DNA from: Simiduia agarivorans SA1 = DSM 21679
Lineage (GTDB): Bacteria > Pseudomonadota > Gammaproteobacteria > Pseudomonadales > Cellvibrionaceae
Assembly: GCF_000305785.2 (NCBI RefSeq)
Contig: NC_018868.3
Location: 3,270,270 to 3,334,269 of the forward strand
DNA length: 64,000 nt
Reading direction: 5' to 3'
Positions within the stretch are counted from its first letter, which is position 1, and each line of letters starts with the position of its first letter. The position numbers were made by a program, and so were the translations under genes. The notes below the pieces were generated by a model. It did not search any database and was not told the origin of the DNA. It worked only from the letters and a program-made list of their open reading frames with translations. This document shows positions 35,299 through 44,636 of the stretch, one piece after another.

Positions 35299-36069
35299 AT
35301 GAAAACACTGTTCGGTTTTTTGATCTTTATCGGCCTGAGCATGGGGCACGCTGCCAATGCTGCCATCACCATGGGCGAGGCCATTGACCGCGCCGGCCAG
35401 CAGCGCATGTTGTCGCAACGCATCGCGCAGAACTATTTGTTGGCAGCCATTCAGCCCGGGTCGGAAAAAGGGCCGGACCGGATGAACCGCGCCATCAGCC
35501 AGTTCGAGAGCAATCTGGCGGCGCTTGAAGGGTTTGATCGCGCCGCCAGCATTTCGCCCGAACTGATCAAAGTCAAAGCGCTATGGGTGCCCTACAAAAC
35601 CCTGTCGCAACAGCCGGTCAGCCGCGAGGGCGCCGAGAAAATGCTGATTCAGAGCGACGCCCTGCTGGCGCAGGCGCATGCGTATGTCGGCCTGCTGGAA
35701 GGCTTGTCCGATTCCAAAAAAGGCGAGCTGGTCAACATCTCGGGTCGCCAGCGCATGTTGTCCCAGCGCATCGCGAAAAACTATCTGGCTTACTACTACC
35801 AGATTGGTGGCGAAGAACGCATTAAGGCACTCTATGAGGACCTGGCAGAGTACGAAAATGTATTGGGTTTTCTGAAGGAAAGCCCGCTCAATACGGACGT
35901 CATTAACACCAAACTGAACAAAGTGCAGGGCCAGTTTGCCTATGCATCCAAAGGCTTTGACGGCGACATGACACTCAAAGGTGATCGCCTGATTTACGTG
36001 ATCACCGGCACCACCGATGCCATGCTGAAAAACATGGACGATGTCACCAAACTCTACGCCGCTCTCTGA
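35299..36069 (+). CDS. Periplasmic PilJ/NarX-type nitrate-sensing domain protein
   Basis: Exported 256-aa helical protein (signal peptide about 1-21). It has two tandem PilJ N-terminal-type repeats, each with a P-box-like core: RAGQQRMLSQRIAQNYL (about 32-48) and SGRQRMLSQRIAKNYL (about 150-165). In NarX and NarQ the equivalent helix binds nitrate at an Arg. Unlike sensors it has no transmembrane or signalling domain, so it could be a soluble nitrate-binding partner. GGAGC precedes the ATG. It follows the kinase fusion on the same strand. Confidence 0.82.
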   Translation: MKTLFGFLIFIGLSMGHAANAAITMGEAIDRAGQQRMLSQRIAQNYLLAAIQPGSEKGPDRMNRAISQFESNLAALEGFDRAASISPELIKVKALWVPYKTLSQQPVSREGAEKMLIQSDALLAQAHAYVGLLEGLSDSKKGELVNISGRQRMLSQRIAKNYLAYYYQIGGEERIKALYEDLAEYENVLGFLKESPLNTDVINTKLNKVQGQFAYASKGFDGDMTLKGDRLIYVITGTTDAMLKNMDDVTKLYAAL

Positions 36070-36337
36070 GCGGCTGCCCGATACACGACGGGCTTTATCC
36101 GCGCTGGTGGATGAAGCCCGTCGTCGCTTCCCGTTTCATCGTCCAACCGCCGATCTGTGTACCGGCCCCTGCACCGGCTGCCCGAAAAAACTTCTGGAGT
36201 TGGCGGAGCTGCTGTTAACGGAATGGGAGCAGAAACTCTCAGCGCACTACCGCCCGAGTCTGGGCGAGGTCCAAAACCTGGCGCGCCAACTCACCAAGCT
36301 GGCGCGCGCGTTTGAGCGCAATCAATTGCTGGCCTAG
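36041..36337 (+). CDS. Small Cys-rich conserved-looking protein (CTGPCTGCPKK motif)
   Basis: A 98-aa protein overlapping the end of the PilJ-type gene by 29 bases. Residues about 39-52 read LCTGPCTGCPKKLLE, with three closely spaced cysteines that could bind a metal or iron-sulfur centre. The rest is helical (LLTEWEQKL, LARQLTKLARAFERNQLL). Codon usage is like the neighbours and the reading frame is tightly packed, so it is probably real. No function is known; a role in the nitrate module is inferred from position. Confidence 0.62.
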   Translation: MSPNSTPLSERLPDTRRALSALVDEARRRFPFHRPTADLCTGPCTGCPKKLLELAELLLTEWEQKLSAHYRPSLGEVQNLARQLTKLARAFERNQLLA

Positions 36338-36363
36338 CCTACGCCGGCCGTACCTGGCCGGGC

Positions 36364-36729
36364 CTAGTCTTCGCCGGCCGCACCTACGCCGGCGGCACCA
36401 TAATACACCGCGAGCCAGAGGCAGGTCTGGGCCGGGTCGGTCCAGCTTACCCGGTGTTTGCAGTGTGCCGGAATATCCACGTGATCGCCGGGTGTGAGTG
36501 ATAACACCCGGCCGTCTTCGAACTCCAGTTGGGCTGCACCTTGCATCAGCATGACCCATTCGCGCTCGGGTTGGTCGTACCATTCACCCACCGGCGTGCA
36601 TTGGCCCAGGGTGGTGATGCGTTCAATTTTCAGGCCCGGTGCGCCCGCGATTACCTCAAACACTTCGCGTTTGGAGGCATCGGGCAGATGGTCAAAAAAA
36701 TTCCCGGTGGTCAGCGCTTGTTTCATCAT
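36364..36729 (-). CDS. Cupin-domain protein
   Basis: A 121-aa single cupin. Motif 1 region reads [23 protein letters not shown] and motif 2 [16 protein letters not shown], with His residues for a metal site although the first motif lacks the usual HxH pair. The C-terminus is Gly/Ala-rich ([13 protein letters not shown]). The start overlaps the rubredoxin-reductase stop, so it is co-transcribed with that gene. Substrate unknown. Confidence 0.78.
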   Translation of the reverse strand: MMKQALTTGNFFDHLPDASKREVFEVIAGAPGLKIERITTLGQCTPVGEWYDQPEREWVMLMQGAAQLEFEDGRVLSLTPGDHVDIPAHCKHRVSWTDPAQTCLWLAVYYGAAGVGAAGED

Positions 36730-38108
36730 GTTGCCATTAACGGCGGTGTCTGCCGGGCCAGTTTGTCGGTTTGGGTAATGCGATTGCCGCAGAGCGCAAA
36801 ACCGCGCAACTGGTTTTGTTGATCGACAAAATGGTACTCCACGCCCTCGGTATCGGCCGCGACAGTTTTCCATTCGCCGGCCACATTTTTTGCAGGCGGG
36901 CAGGCTACCACCGGGTGCAACGTGGTTTTGATGGTGACCGGAAAGGTGCCGTAGTGCACTGGTGTGGGGGTGTCGGTCAGGGTGGCAGCCAATGCCCGTG
37001 CGCAGGCGAACAGGGGCGCGATGTAGTAGAGCAGATGCCCATCCACTTCAGCACAATCGCCCAGGGCATACACATGGTTTGCCGAGGTGCGCAGTTCGCG
37101 ATTGGTGACAATACCCCGCGCACAGGTGAGGCCCGCGTCCGATGCGAGCTGGGTGCGGGCGCGCACACCAATGGCCGAAAGGACAACATCAGCCTGCACT
37201 GTCTGCCCGTCGGATAACGTCGCCACCAGTTCGCCGGCCTCGCGCGTGAGTGAGCTGACCGTGCGGCCTAAATGAAAGCGCGCGCCAGCCGCTTCGAGTT
37301 TCGCTTGTACCGCGTGGCTTACGGGCGCGGGCAACAGGTTGCCAATGATCCGGTCCAGCGGGTCCACCACCTGCACGTCAAAGCCGGCTTGCACCAGGTC
37401 GTTGGTGTATTCCGAACCGATCAGCCCCGCGCCAATAATTAACACCCGGCGCTTGCCCACGCTGGCGGCGTGGAAGCGGGCGTAGTCCTGCAGATCGTTA
37501 ACGGTGTAGATCTCGCCGGCGGCGTCACCGTCCACCGGCGCGGTGATGGCATCCGAGCCCAGTGCCAATACCAGCTTGGCGTAGCGAAGCTGACTCTGGC
37601 GGGCTTTGTGTACCAGCGTGAGCTGTTGTTGCGCGGTATCGATGGCACTCACGTCTGTGAAAATCCGTACCTCGGCGTTCAGACTTCTGGCCATTTGAGT
37701 GGCGCATTGGCTGCTGATTTCGGCGGCAGTTTTTTGTTTGTGGAAACCGGTCGAGAGCAGGGGCTTGGAGTAAAAACTGCCATCGTCCTGGGTAATCAGT
37801 ACCAATGGCAGGTCGCTGTCGTGTTTGCGGATTTCTTTGGCCAGGGTGTAGCCCGCCAGGCCCGTGCCCACAATCACAATCGGGTCCTGATGCTGCGCGG
37901 GGGCTGCCGGTGGTGGCGTGGGCGCAGTGCGGGTGTTGATGGCCACCATCTCAAAATCTTCTTTGCCCACTCCGCATTCGGGGCAGAGCCAGTCGTCGGG
38001 TATGTCCTCCCAGCGGGTGCCGGGTTCGATGCCGTCTTCGGGCCAGCCTTTGGCCTCGTCATAGATCCAGCCACATACCAAGCATTCCCAGATTTTATAG
38101 TCTGCCAT
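36726..38108 (-). CDS. Rubredoxin fused to FAD-dependent rubredoxin reductase
   Basis: A 460-aa electron-transfer fusion. Residues 1-55 are a rubredoxin with the iron site C-x2-C ([12 protein letters not shown]) and C-x2-C (CPECG). From about 75 a NAD(P)H:rubredoxin reductase follows, with FAD loop [18 protein letters not shown] loop [15 protein letters not shown] and closing motif [11 protein letters not shown]. It would pass electrons from NAD(P)H through FAD to its own rubredoxin. Location beside nitrate genes suggests electron supply to a reductase or NO/O2 detoxification, but this is inference. Confidence 0.9.
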   Translation of the reverse strand: MADYKIWECLVCGWIYDEAKGWPEDGIEPGTRWEDIPDDWLCPECGVGKEDFEMVAINTRTAPTPPPAAPAQHQDPIVIVGTGLAGYTLAKEIRKHDSDLPLVLITQDDGSFYSKPLLSTGFHKQKTAAEISSQCATQMARSLNAEVRIFTDVSAIDTAQQQLTLVHKARQSQLRYAKLVLALGSDAITAPVDGDAAGEIYTVNDLQDYARFHAASVGKRRVLIIGAGLIGSEYTNDLVQAGFDVQVVDPLDRIIGNLLPAPVSHAVQAKLEAAGARFHLGRTVSSLTREAGELVATLSDGQTVQADVVLSAIGVRARTQLASDAGLTCARGIVTNRELRTSANHVYALGDCAEVDGHLLYYIAPLFACARALAATLTDTPTPVHYGTFPVTIKTTLHPVVACPPAKNVAGEWKTVAADTEGVEYHFVDQQNQLRGFALCGNRITQTDKLARQTPPLMAT

Positions 38109-38226
38109 TGCGGGCCCTAACGCTGTTGTGAGTGCAACGCTGGACGTTAGTGCCCTCGCAGATCAATTGCAAGGGCAGCCGCGTGATCAGTACACTGGCT
38201 GTCCCGGACTCAAGGTGAACCCGTCG

Positions 38227-38811
38227 ATGTATGTGCCCAGACACTTCCGCACGCCCGATCAGCAAACCGGTTTGGCATTGATAGACCAGATAGGTTTTGG
38301 CGACATGACTTCGCTGATCGATGGCCAGATGCATTGCACCGCCATGCCTTTTTTGCGCGATGGCGATTACCTGTTGGGCCATCTGGCGCGGGCCAATCCG
38401 CAGGCGGCGTTTCAGCCCGGTGCCGAGGTGCAGGTGACCTTTGCCGGCCCGCATGGCTATGTTTCGCCCGGTTGGTATCAGGCGCCCGGCGTCCCGACCT
38501 GGAATTACGTGGCCGTGCATGTGTACGGTGTGCCGGAGATCCTGACCGATGCGCAGGCCGTGCATGACCTGCTGGCGCGGCTCACCGCCAAGTATGAGTC
38601 GGGACTGGCCAATCCCTGGCAACCGGATTACGACCCGCGCCAGCTAAATGCGATTGTGGCGTTCCGCCTGCCCATTGCGCGGCTCGACACCAAACTCAAA
38701 TTAAGCCAGAACCGTTCCGCCGAAGATCGCGCCGGCGTTATTGCCGGGCTCAGGGCGGTTGGCAACACCGCACTGGCCGATCTGATGCAGGTGCGCGAGG
38801 ATCAGGCCTGA
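38227..38811 (+). CDS. PaiB-family FMN-binding protein
   Basis: A 194-aa split-barrel flavin-binding protein beginning MYVPRHFRTPDQQTGLALI, the characteristic PaiB N-terminus. Further matches are AMPFLRDGDYLLGHLARANP, YVSPGWYQAPGVPTWNYVA and LSQNRSAEDRAGVIAGL. AAGGTGA precedes the ATG at 38227; an earlier in-frame ATG lacks one. PaiB is described as a negative regulator in Bacillus, but its mechanism is unclear. The nuclease gene follows with a TGATG overlap. Confidence 0.9.
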   Translation: MYVPRHFRTPDQQTGLALIDQIGFGDMTSLIDGQMHCTAMPFLRDGDYLLGHLARANPQAAFQPGAEVQVTFAGPHGYVSPGWYQAPGVPTWNYVAVHVYGVPEILTDAQAVHDLLARLTAKYESGLANPWQPDYDPRQLNAIVAFRLPIARLDTKLKLSQNRSAEDRAGVIAGLRAVGNTALADLMQVREDQA

Positions 38812-40460
38812 TGCCCGATCCGCGTACCGAGCCACCGCCCCGGTATTACCTCGATAATTACCGCACGCTGATCCAATGGGTGCAGGCGCGCTACGCCGAT
38901 TTATTGCTGCCGGCCGAGCAGGATTTCATCGCGCGTTTTTCCGCGCTGGCAGATGCGCCGGCGGCACTGCTGGTGCGCATGATAACCCGCAAGGGCCAAT
39001 GGTTTCGCGCCGACAAATTCAATTACCCGGAAATCGGCACGCGCACCCACATCGACGAGGCGTTGGCGGCGCTGGCGCAGGCGGGGCTGATCGATAGGGG
39101 GCAGCACCCGGACCTGGCACAATTGTTCGCACTCTATACCCGCGCAGACATCGCGCCCTGGCTCGGGCAGATGTCCGGTACCAAAGCCGAGTGGTTGGCG
39201 CAGGCGTCGGCAACCTATGGCGAGGCCGCGCTTGATTGGCACGCCTGCGGCTTTCCGGCGGCCTTGTATGCACAGCGGATCGCGCTCACCTGCATGGCCG
39301 AGTGTGAGATTCTGAACCTGTTATTTTTTGGCAACCTGCGCCAATCCCTGTCGGAATTTGTGTTGTCGGAGCTCGGTATATTCCGTTACGAAACGGTGCC
39401 GCTCGATGCGGCCAGCCGCTCATTCCAGCGTCGCGATCAGGTGCAGGCCTACATGGATTTGCACCGGTTGCGCGAACGCTTTGATGCCGAAGACAACCCG
39501 CTCGAATGCCTGCAGCAATTGGGCGATATACCCGATCTTGCCTGGCTGGCCAAACGTTATCACCGCTTCCGCTACCGGCTGGGCTATCGGTTGGAACAGC
39601 TCAGTCAATATCAGGACGCCGTGACCTGCTACCGCGACAATCCCTTGCCGGAAGCGCGGCCCCGCTTGGTGCGCTGCCTGGAAAAAGCCGGTGAACTCGC
39701 CGACGCCCTGACCCATGCCATCCAAGTCAAAAACGCACCGCGCAACGAGCAGGAACGCCAGTGGGTGGCGCGCGCCCTGCCGCGGCTGCAACGGGCGGCC
39801 GGACACACACCGGAAAAACCGGAGCGCTTTACCCCCGCCACCTCAAGGCTCACCTTGCCCAACACCGGTGTGCGGGTGGAGCAGCAGGCGGCGGCGTTTT
39901 TTTCGGCAGAGGCCGCGCCGGTGTTCCATTGTGAAAACACGCTCTGGACCGGCATTGCCGGCCTGGTGTTGTGGCCGGCGGTATTCGCGCCAATGCCGGG
40001 GGCCTTTTTTCACCCGTTTCAGGCCGGCCCCAAAGATCTGCACGATGCGGATTTTGTCGCCCAGCGCCAGGCACTGATTGACGCCTGTCTGCACACATTG
40101 GCCGCCGCAGACTGGGCGCTTGTGTTGCGTCAGCGCTATGCCGACAAGGTCGGCGTGCAGTCGCCGTTTGTGCATTGGGATTACTTTACCGAAGCGCAGT
40201 TGGAGTTGGCATTGGCCTGCATACCGGCGCAACATTTTGCGCTAATTATCCGGCGCATGCTGTTTGACATCCAGGCCAACCGCGCCGGCTTTCCCGATCT
40301 GGTGCAGTTTTATCCGCAAGAACAACGTTACCGCATGATTGAAATAAAAGGTCCGGGCGATCGCCTGCAAGACAACCAATTGCGCTGGCTGCAATTTTTT
40401 CATCGGCATCAGATGCCCGCCGAGGTGGTGCACGTGGAGTGGGCGACAGATGCCGGTTAA
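38811..40460 (+). CDS. FAN1-type VRR-NUC nuclease
   Basis: DNA repair nuclease related to eukaryotic FAN1, which cuts 5' flaps and cross-linked DNA. The 549-aa protein has the bacterial FAN1 N-terminus (RYYLDNYRTLIQWVQARY, RKGQWFRADKFNYPEI), a helical middle, and a C-terminal VRR-NUC domain. The active-site pattern is FPDLVQF, then IEIKGPGDRLQDNQLRW, giving the PD...E-x-K core. The helicase gene overlaps its end by 11 bases, so nuclease and helicase are made together. Confidence 0.92.
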   Translation: MPDPRTEPPPRYYLDNYRTLIQWVQARYADLLLPAEQDFIARFSALADAPAALLVRMITRKGQWFRADKFNYPEIGTRTHIDEALAALAQAGLIDRGQHPDLAQLFALYTRADIAPWLGQMSGTKAEWLAQASATYGEAALDWHACGFPAALYAQRIALTCMAECEILNLLFFGNLRQSLSEFVLSELGIFRYETVPLDAASRSFQRRDQVQAYMDLHRLRERFDAEDNPLECLQQLGDIPDLAWLAKRYHRFRYRLGYRLEQLSQYQDAVTCYRDNPLPEARPRLVRCLEKAGELADALTHAIQVKNAPRNEQERQWVARALPRLQRAAGHTPEKPERFTPATSRLTLPNTGVRVEQQAAAFFSAEAAPVFHCENTLWTGIAGLVLWPAVFAPMPGAFFHPFQAGPKDLHDADFVAQRQALIDACLHTLAAADWALVLRQRYADKVGVQSPFVHWDYFTEAQLELALACIPAQHFALIIRRMLFDIQANRAGFPDLVQFYPQEQRYRMIEIKGPGDRLQDNQLRWLQFFHRHQMPAEVVHVEWATDAG

Positions 40461-42711
40461 TGCGGTCAGCGTGGGCGAACTGTGCCGGTTTGTGGCGCGC
40501 CAAGGCGATCTGGATTTACGCTTTACCCCGGCGCCTTTGGCGGAAGAAGGCCGCGAATTGCATCAATGGGTGGCGGAGCAACGCACGGCCGAGTGGGGCG
40601 ATGATTTTTCCGCCGAGGTGAGTTTATCCATCGAACACGCGGGCATCACCTTGCGCGGGCGCGCCGATGGCTGGTTGCCCACCTTGCCGCAGGTGGAGGA
40701 AGTCAAATCCTTTCGCGGCAAACTCAATAAAATGCCGGAAAACCGTCGCAGCCTGCATTGGGCGCAGGTGCAATGTTATGGCTGGATGCTGTGCGAGCGC
40801 GAGCAACTGGAGACTATCCGCCTGGCGTTGGTGTACGTGGATGCCGATCAGCATTCAGAGCAAATATTGGTGGAATACTGGACCCGCGCGGACCTGGCCG
40901 CACGCTGCACGGCCTGGTGCCAGGCCTATGCGGATTGGCTCGCGCGCCTGACCACGCACCGCGAGGCGCGGCTCGCCGCGGCGGCACAATTGGCTTTTCC
41001 CTACAACGCCATGCACGCCGGCCAGCGCACGCTGGCGGAAAACGTCTACATTGCCAGCCAGCGCGGGCAATCGCTGTTGGCCGAGGCCCCCACCGGCACC
41101 GGTAAAACCCTGGCGTGTTTATTTCCCGCGTTGAAGGCGAGCGCGCGCTACGACAAATGTTTTTTTCTCACCGCCAAAACGCCGGGCCGGGCACTGGCAC
41201 TGGAGGGTTTACGCCAGTTGGCCTTGGAGCCTCTGGTGGTGGTAGAACTCATTGCCCGCACCAAAGCCTGTGAATATCCGGGGCAGGCTTGCCACGGTGA
41301 AGAGTGCCCGCTGGCACAGGGTTTTTTCGACCGCCTGCCGGCCGCGCGCGCGGCGGCGTTTGAACGCCAGTGGCTGGACGCTGCTGCGCTCAGGCAGGTG
41401 GCGGCGGAATTTTCTATTTGCCCCTATTACCTGTCGCAGGAAATGTGCCGCTGGGCCGACGTGGTGGTGGCCGACTACAACTATTACTTTGATGCCGGTG
41501 GCCTCTTGCACGCGCTGGTGCAGGAAAACGGCTGGCGCGCTTTGCTGCTGATTGATGAAGCGCACAATCTGGCCGACCGGGCGCGCGCCATGTATTCCTG
41601 TGCGCTCACCCGTAAAGATAACCGCGCCGTGCGCAAGCTGTTGCCCACGGCGTTGCACAAGAGCCTGAAAGCCGTGGACCGGCAATGGACCCAGTTGGTA
41701 AAGCCGCTGGCCGAGGGCGAGCGCAAGCGGTTGGCGGCTTTGCCGGAAAAATTTCTCGCCGCGCTGCAGCAATTTGTGCACGCCTGCAATCAATGGCAGG
41801 CAGACAGCGGCCGCAGTTTGCCGGAGCCGGTGCTGGAGTTTTATTTTTCGGTGGTGCAATTGTGCAAGCTGGCCGAGATGCCGGCCGAGCAATTGGCGCA
41901 GGACTACATCGTGGATGTCACCAAAATTGCGCGCGGCGAAGCGGCCCTGCATTTACGCAACGGCCTGCCCGGTCGTTGGCTGGCGCCGCGCTTTGAGGTG
42001 GCCCACGCCGCAGTGATTTTTTCGGCCACCCTGAGCCCGATGGAATTCCCGCGCCGCTTATTGGGCCTGCCGGAGGATACGGCCTTGTTGAAAGTGCCGT
42101 CGCCATTTTGTGCAGAACAGTTATCGGTCACCGTGCACCGGAAGCTGTCCACACGCTTCGCCCACCGCGCCGCCTCGCTGCCGGCATTAGTGGCGGTGAT
42201 CGGCGAGCAGTGCCTGGCCGCGCCGGGTAATTACCTGGCGTTTTTTTCCAGCTTCGATTATTTGCAGCAAGTGGAGCGTTTATTGTCGGCGCGTTATCCC
42301 ATGCTCAGGCTCAACAGCCAGACGCGGCACATGCGCGAGCAGGACCGGCAGGCATTTGTGGCGGGTTTTGACGCGGGCAGCCAATGCCTGGGGCTGGCGG
42401 TGCTGGGTGGCGCCTTCAGTGAGGGCATCGATTTGCCGGGTAATCGCCTGGTGGGTGCATTTGTGGCCACGCTCGGCCTGCCCCAATTCAACCCGGTTAA
42501 CGAAGAGATGCGCCAGTTAATGGACCGGCAATTCGGCAATGGTTATGCCTACACCTATTTGTACCCGGGCTTGCAGAAAGTGGTGCAGGCCGCCGGCCGG
42601 GTGATACGCAAAACCACCGATAACGGCTGCGTGCATTTATTGGATGATCGCTTTGCCGACGCCGAGGTCAGGCAGCTGTTGCCGGACTGGTGGCAGATCG
42701 AGTTGGGTTGA
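40450..42711 (+). CDS. RecB-type nuclease fused to an XPD/DinG-like iron-sulfur helicase
   Basis: A 753-aa DNA helicase with its own nuclease-like N-terminus. D73, E84-x-K86 and Q106-x3-Y110 form the RecB/Cas4 pattern. Walker A is APTGTGKT (K219) and the DEAH box lies at 369-372. Four Cys between them (CEYPGQACHGEEC, then ICPYYLSQEMC) fit the 4Fe-4S domain of Rad3/XPD helicases. Motif VI is near QAAGRVIRK. It overlaps the FAN1-type gene, so joint action in cross-link repair is likely. Confidence 0.9.
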   Translation: MPVNAVSVGELCRFVARQGDLDLRFTPAPLAEEGRELHQWVAEQRTAEWGDDFSAEVSLSIEHAGITLRGRADGWLPTLPQVEEVKSFRGKLNKMPENRRSLHWAQVQCYGWMLCEREQLETIRLALVYVDADQHSEQILVEYWTRADLAARCTAWCQAYADWLARLTTHREARLAAAAQLAFPYNAMHAGQRTLAENVYIASQRGQSLLAEAPTGTGKTLACLFPALKASARYDKCFFLTAKTPGRALALEGLRQLALEPLVVVELIARTKACEYPGQACHGEECPLAQGFFDRLPAARAAAFERQWLDAAALRQVAAEFSICPYYLSQEMCRWADVVVADYNYYFDAGGLLHALVQENGWRALLLIDEAHNLADRARAMYSCALTRKDNRAVRKLLPTALHKSLKAVDRQWTQLVKPLAEGERKRLAALPEKFLAALQQFVHACNQWQADSGRSLPEPVLEFYFSVVQLCKLAEMPAEQLAQDYIVDVTKIARGEAALHLRNGLPGRWLAPRFEVAHAAVIFSATLSPMEFPRRLLGLPEDTALLKVPSPFCAEQLSVTVHRKLSTRFAHRAASLPALVAVIGEQCLAAPGNYLAFFSSFDYLQQVERLLSARYPMLRLNSQTRHMREQDRQAFVAGFDAGSQCLGLAVLGGAFSEGIDLPGNRLVGAFVATLGLPQFNPVNEEMRQLMDRQFGNGYAYTYLYPGLQKVVQAAGRVIRKTTDNGCVHLLDDRFADAEVRQLLPDWWQIELG

Positions 42712-42721
42712 TGGCGGCCGG

Positions 42722-43528
42722 TCAATCGGACTCGGATGAAGTATCGGGTTGCTCGCGCGGCTTGTAGAGCTGGCTGTCGCGCGCTTCGACGGGCGCGCTG
42801 TGCTGTGCTTCACCGCCGCGGATGGTGTCGATGGCCCGCTGGAATTCTGCCACCAGTTTATCGGGTACATCCTGGCTGAACGCGAAGTAAAGGTCGAGGG
42901 TTTTCAGTACCCGTACCACTTCGTAGTCGGTAACTTTTGCGCCAATTTTCTTCAGCGTATCCTTGGCGCTGGACTCGCCATAGGCCCATAAATCCACCCG
43001 CCCGCTTTGCAGCATTTTGGCAATGGAATCCGGTTGCACGCCCAGTGTGATGATGGATTTTTCCAGGTGCAGTTCGCGTAAAAACAGCTCGCCCACATCG
43101 TCGCGGATGGCGCCGATCTTGTAGCGCTCGAGTTCTTTCAGTGAGTTGAGTTTGATGTTGCTGGATTTTTTCGCCATCAACACCACGTGGTTGGAGCCGA
43201 TGGGGCCGGCCCATTTGAACAGGCGTTCGCGCTCGGGCGTGCGGGTGGTGGAAAACAACACCCGGTTGGGGCCTTCCAGTGCGTTGTGAAACGCGCGCGC
43301 CCAGGGTTGTACGGAAATATCGCGCGCGCGAATGGGGTTGCCGCTGAGGGCGGTGGCCGACAGCAACAAATCAACCGCCTCACCGCGCAGTACGCCGCCT
43401 TCTACATAGTTAAAGGGCGGGTAGTTTTCAGTAATGTATTCCAGGTCGGCCAGCGTTTCGCCCCGGCTGTGAGGCGAAAGGACTAACAGGGTAATACAAC
43501 ACAAGCACCAGATTCGGATAGACTTCAT
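42722..43528 (-). CDS. Periplasmic solute-binding protein, family 3
   Basis: A 268-aa exported protein (signal peptide about 1-23) with the SBP family 3 fold: YITENYPPFNYVEGGVLRG near the start, then RVLFSTTRTPERERLFKWAG and IGAIRDDVGELF. The C-terminal 20 residues are polar and disordered. No permease or ATPase gene is nearby, so it may be an orphan receptor or a sensor partner. The ligand is unknown. It converges with the helicase gene. Confidence 0.82.
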   Translation of the reverse strand: MKSIRIWCLCCITLLVLSPHSRGETLADLEYITENYPPFNYVEGGVLRGEAVDLLLSATALSGNPIRARDISVQPWARAFHNALEGPNRVLFSTTRTPERERLFKWAGPIGSNHVVLMAKKSSNIKLNSLKELERYKIGAIRDDVGELFLRELHLEKSIITLGVQPDSIAKMLQSGRVDLWAYGESSAKDTLKKIGAKVTDYEVVRVLKTLDLYFAFSQDVPDKLVAEFQRAIDTIRGGEAQHSAPVEARDSQLYKPREQPDTSSESD

Positions 43529-43615
43529 CTCAGACCCCCTGTCTTGTTAATGCCAGTATAGGACAGCGACAAAGGGCGCAATGGCGCTGCACATGCGAAT
43601 AGGGAATGATGCCGG

Positions 43616-44071
43616 ATGATTAAGGTTCGATTAGCAATAAGCAGCGATCTGCCCGCGCTGACTGGGTTGTTTAACCACTATCGGATGTTTTATCAGCAGC
43701 CGGATGATCCGGCGGGTGCGGCGCGCTATCTGGCGGCGCGGCTGGAGGCGCATCAATCGCTGATCTGGGTGGCGGAATCAGGCGGGCAGTTATTGGGCTT
43801 CACGCAGGTGTATCCGAGTTGGTGCTCGGTGGCGATGCGACCCCTGTGGCTGTTGTATGACCTCTATGTGGCCGAGGCGGCGCGCGCAAGGGGTGTGGGC
43901 GCACAATTGCTCGAGGCCGCCAAAACAGCGGCCATTGCCGGCGGCGCTGTGCGCATGGAGCTGGCCACGGCGGTGGATAACGCCACCGCCCAGCGGCTGT
44001 ATGAGCGCAATGGCTGGCAGCGCGAAGCCGATTTCTACCGCTACAGTGTCAGCTTTCCGCAATCAGGCTGA
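43616..44071 (+). CDS. GNAT-family N-acetyltransferase
   Basis: A 151-aa acetyltransferase with the acetyl-CoA loop in LYVAEAARARGVGAQLLEAA (R/Q-x2-G-x-G/A) and the motif B end LYERNGWQREADFYRYSV. Substrate unknown; general GNAT. Its 3' end overlaps the convergent CBS gene by 23 bases. Confidence 0.9.
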   Translation: MIKVRLAISSDLPALTGLFNHYRMFYQQPDDPAGAARYLAARLEAHQSLIWVAESGGQLLGFTQVYPSWCSVAMRPLWLLYDLYVAEAARARGVGAQLLEAAKTAAIAGGAVRMELATAVDNATAQRLYERNGWQREADFYRYSVSFPQSG

Positions 44072-44522
44072 GAATGTCGGAGCTGGAAATCACTCCCGCC
44101 ACCTGACCGTCTTTTTCCACAAATACCCGGTGAATGCCGTTTGCCACCATGGTGCGGCACACTTCTTTTACCGTCACCTCGGGTGCCACGGAAATCACTT
44201 CCGGGTTCATGATCTGGTGTACGGTACAGCTTTCTTCCGCCGACAGGCTCCAGTTCTCCAGATCCTTGGCGTGAAAATCCAGCGCGTAGGCTTCCTGATA
44301 ATAATCTTTCAGCTTTGCCAGCTTGTGTTCGCGGTCGGCGTTTTCAAAATTGAATACATCGGTCACGCTCACTGCGCCCACCAAGGTGTGATCTGACGCC
44401 ACCACCGGCGCACCGGTGATTTTGTGTTTACGGAAAAATTCGCCCAGGTATTTAATGGACCAACCTTCGTAGGCAAACAGCACGCCGTTTTTCATGATGT
44501 CTTTTGCGGCCAGATGTTGCAT
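44049..44522 (-). CDS. CBS-domain pair protein
   Basis: A 157-aa protein of two CBS domains (about 7-60 and 90-150), with typical ends GAPVVASDHTLVGAVSVTDVF and HRVFVEKDGQVAGVISSSDIL. Such stand-alone pairs bind adenosine nucleotides and sense energy state. The ATG at 44522 follows AAGGAGCTG; an in-frame start 48 bases upstream is weaker. Confidence 0.88.
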   Translation of the reverse strand: MQHLAAKDIMKNGVLFAYEGWSIKYLGEFFRKHKITGAPVVASDHTLVGAVSVTDVFNFENADREHKLAKLKDYYQEAYALDFHAKDLENWSLSAEESCTVHQIMNPEVISVAPEVTVKEVCRTMVANGIHRVFVEKDGQVAGVISSSDILSLIAES

Positions 44523-44636
44523 GTGCAGCTCCTTTTGTTCAGCTCTGCGTTTTATCCAGAATAGCTGCACGTTAACGAATGGCGCGGGTCTTTTACCAGC
44601 ACATTTGCCGCGCCCAAGGGCTTTGCTTGATCTGGC

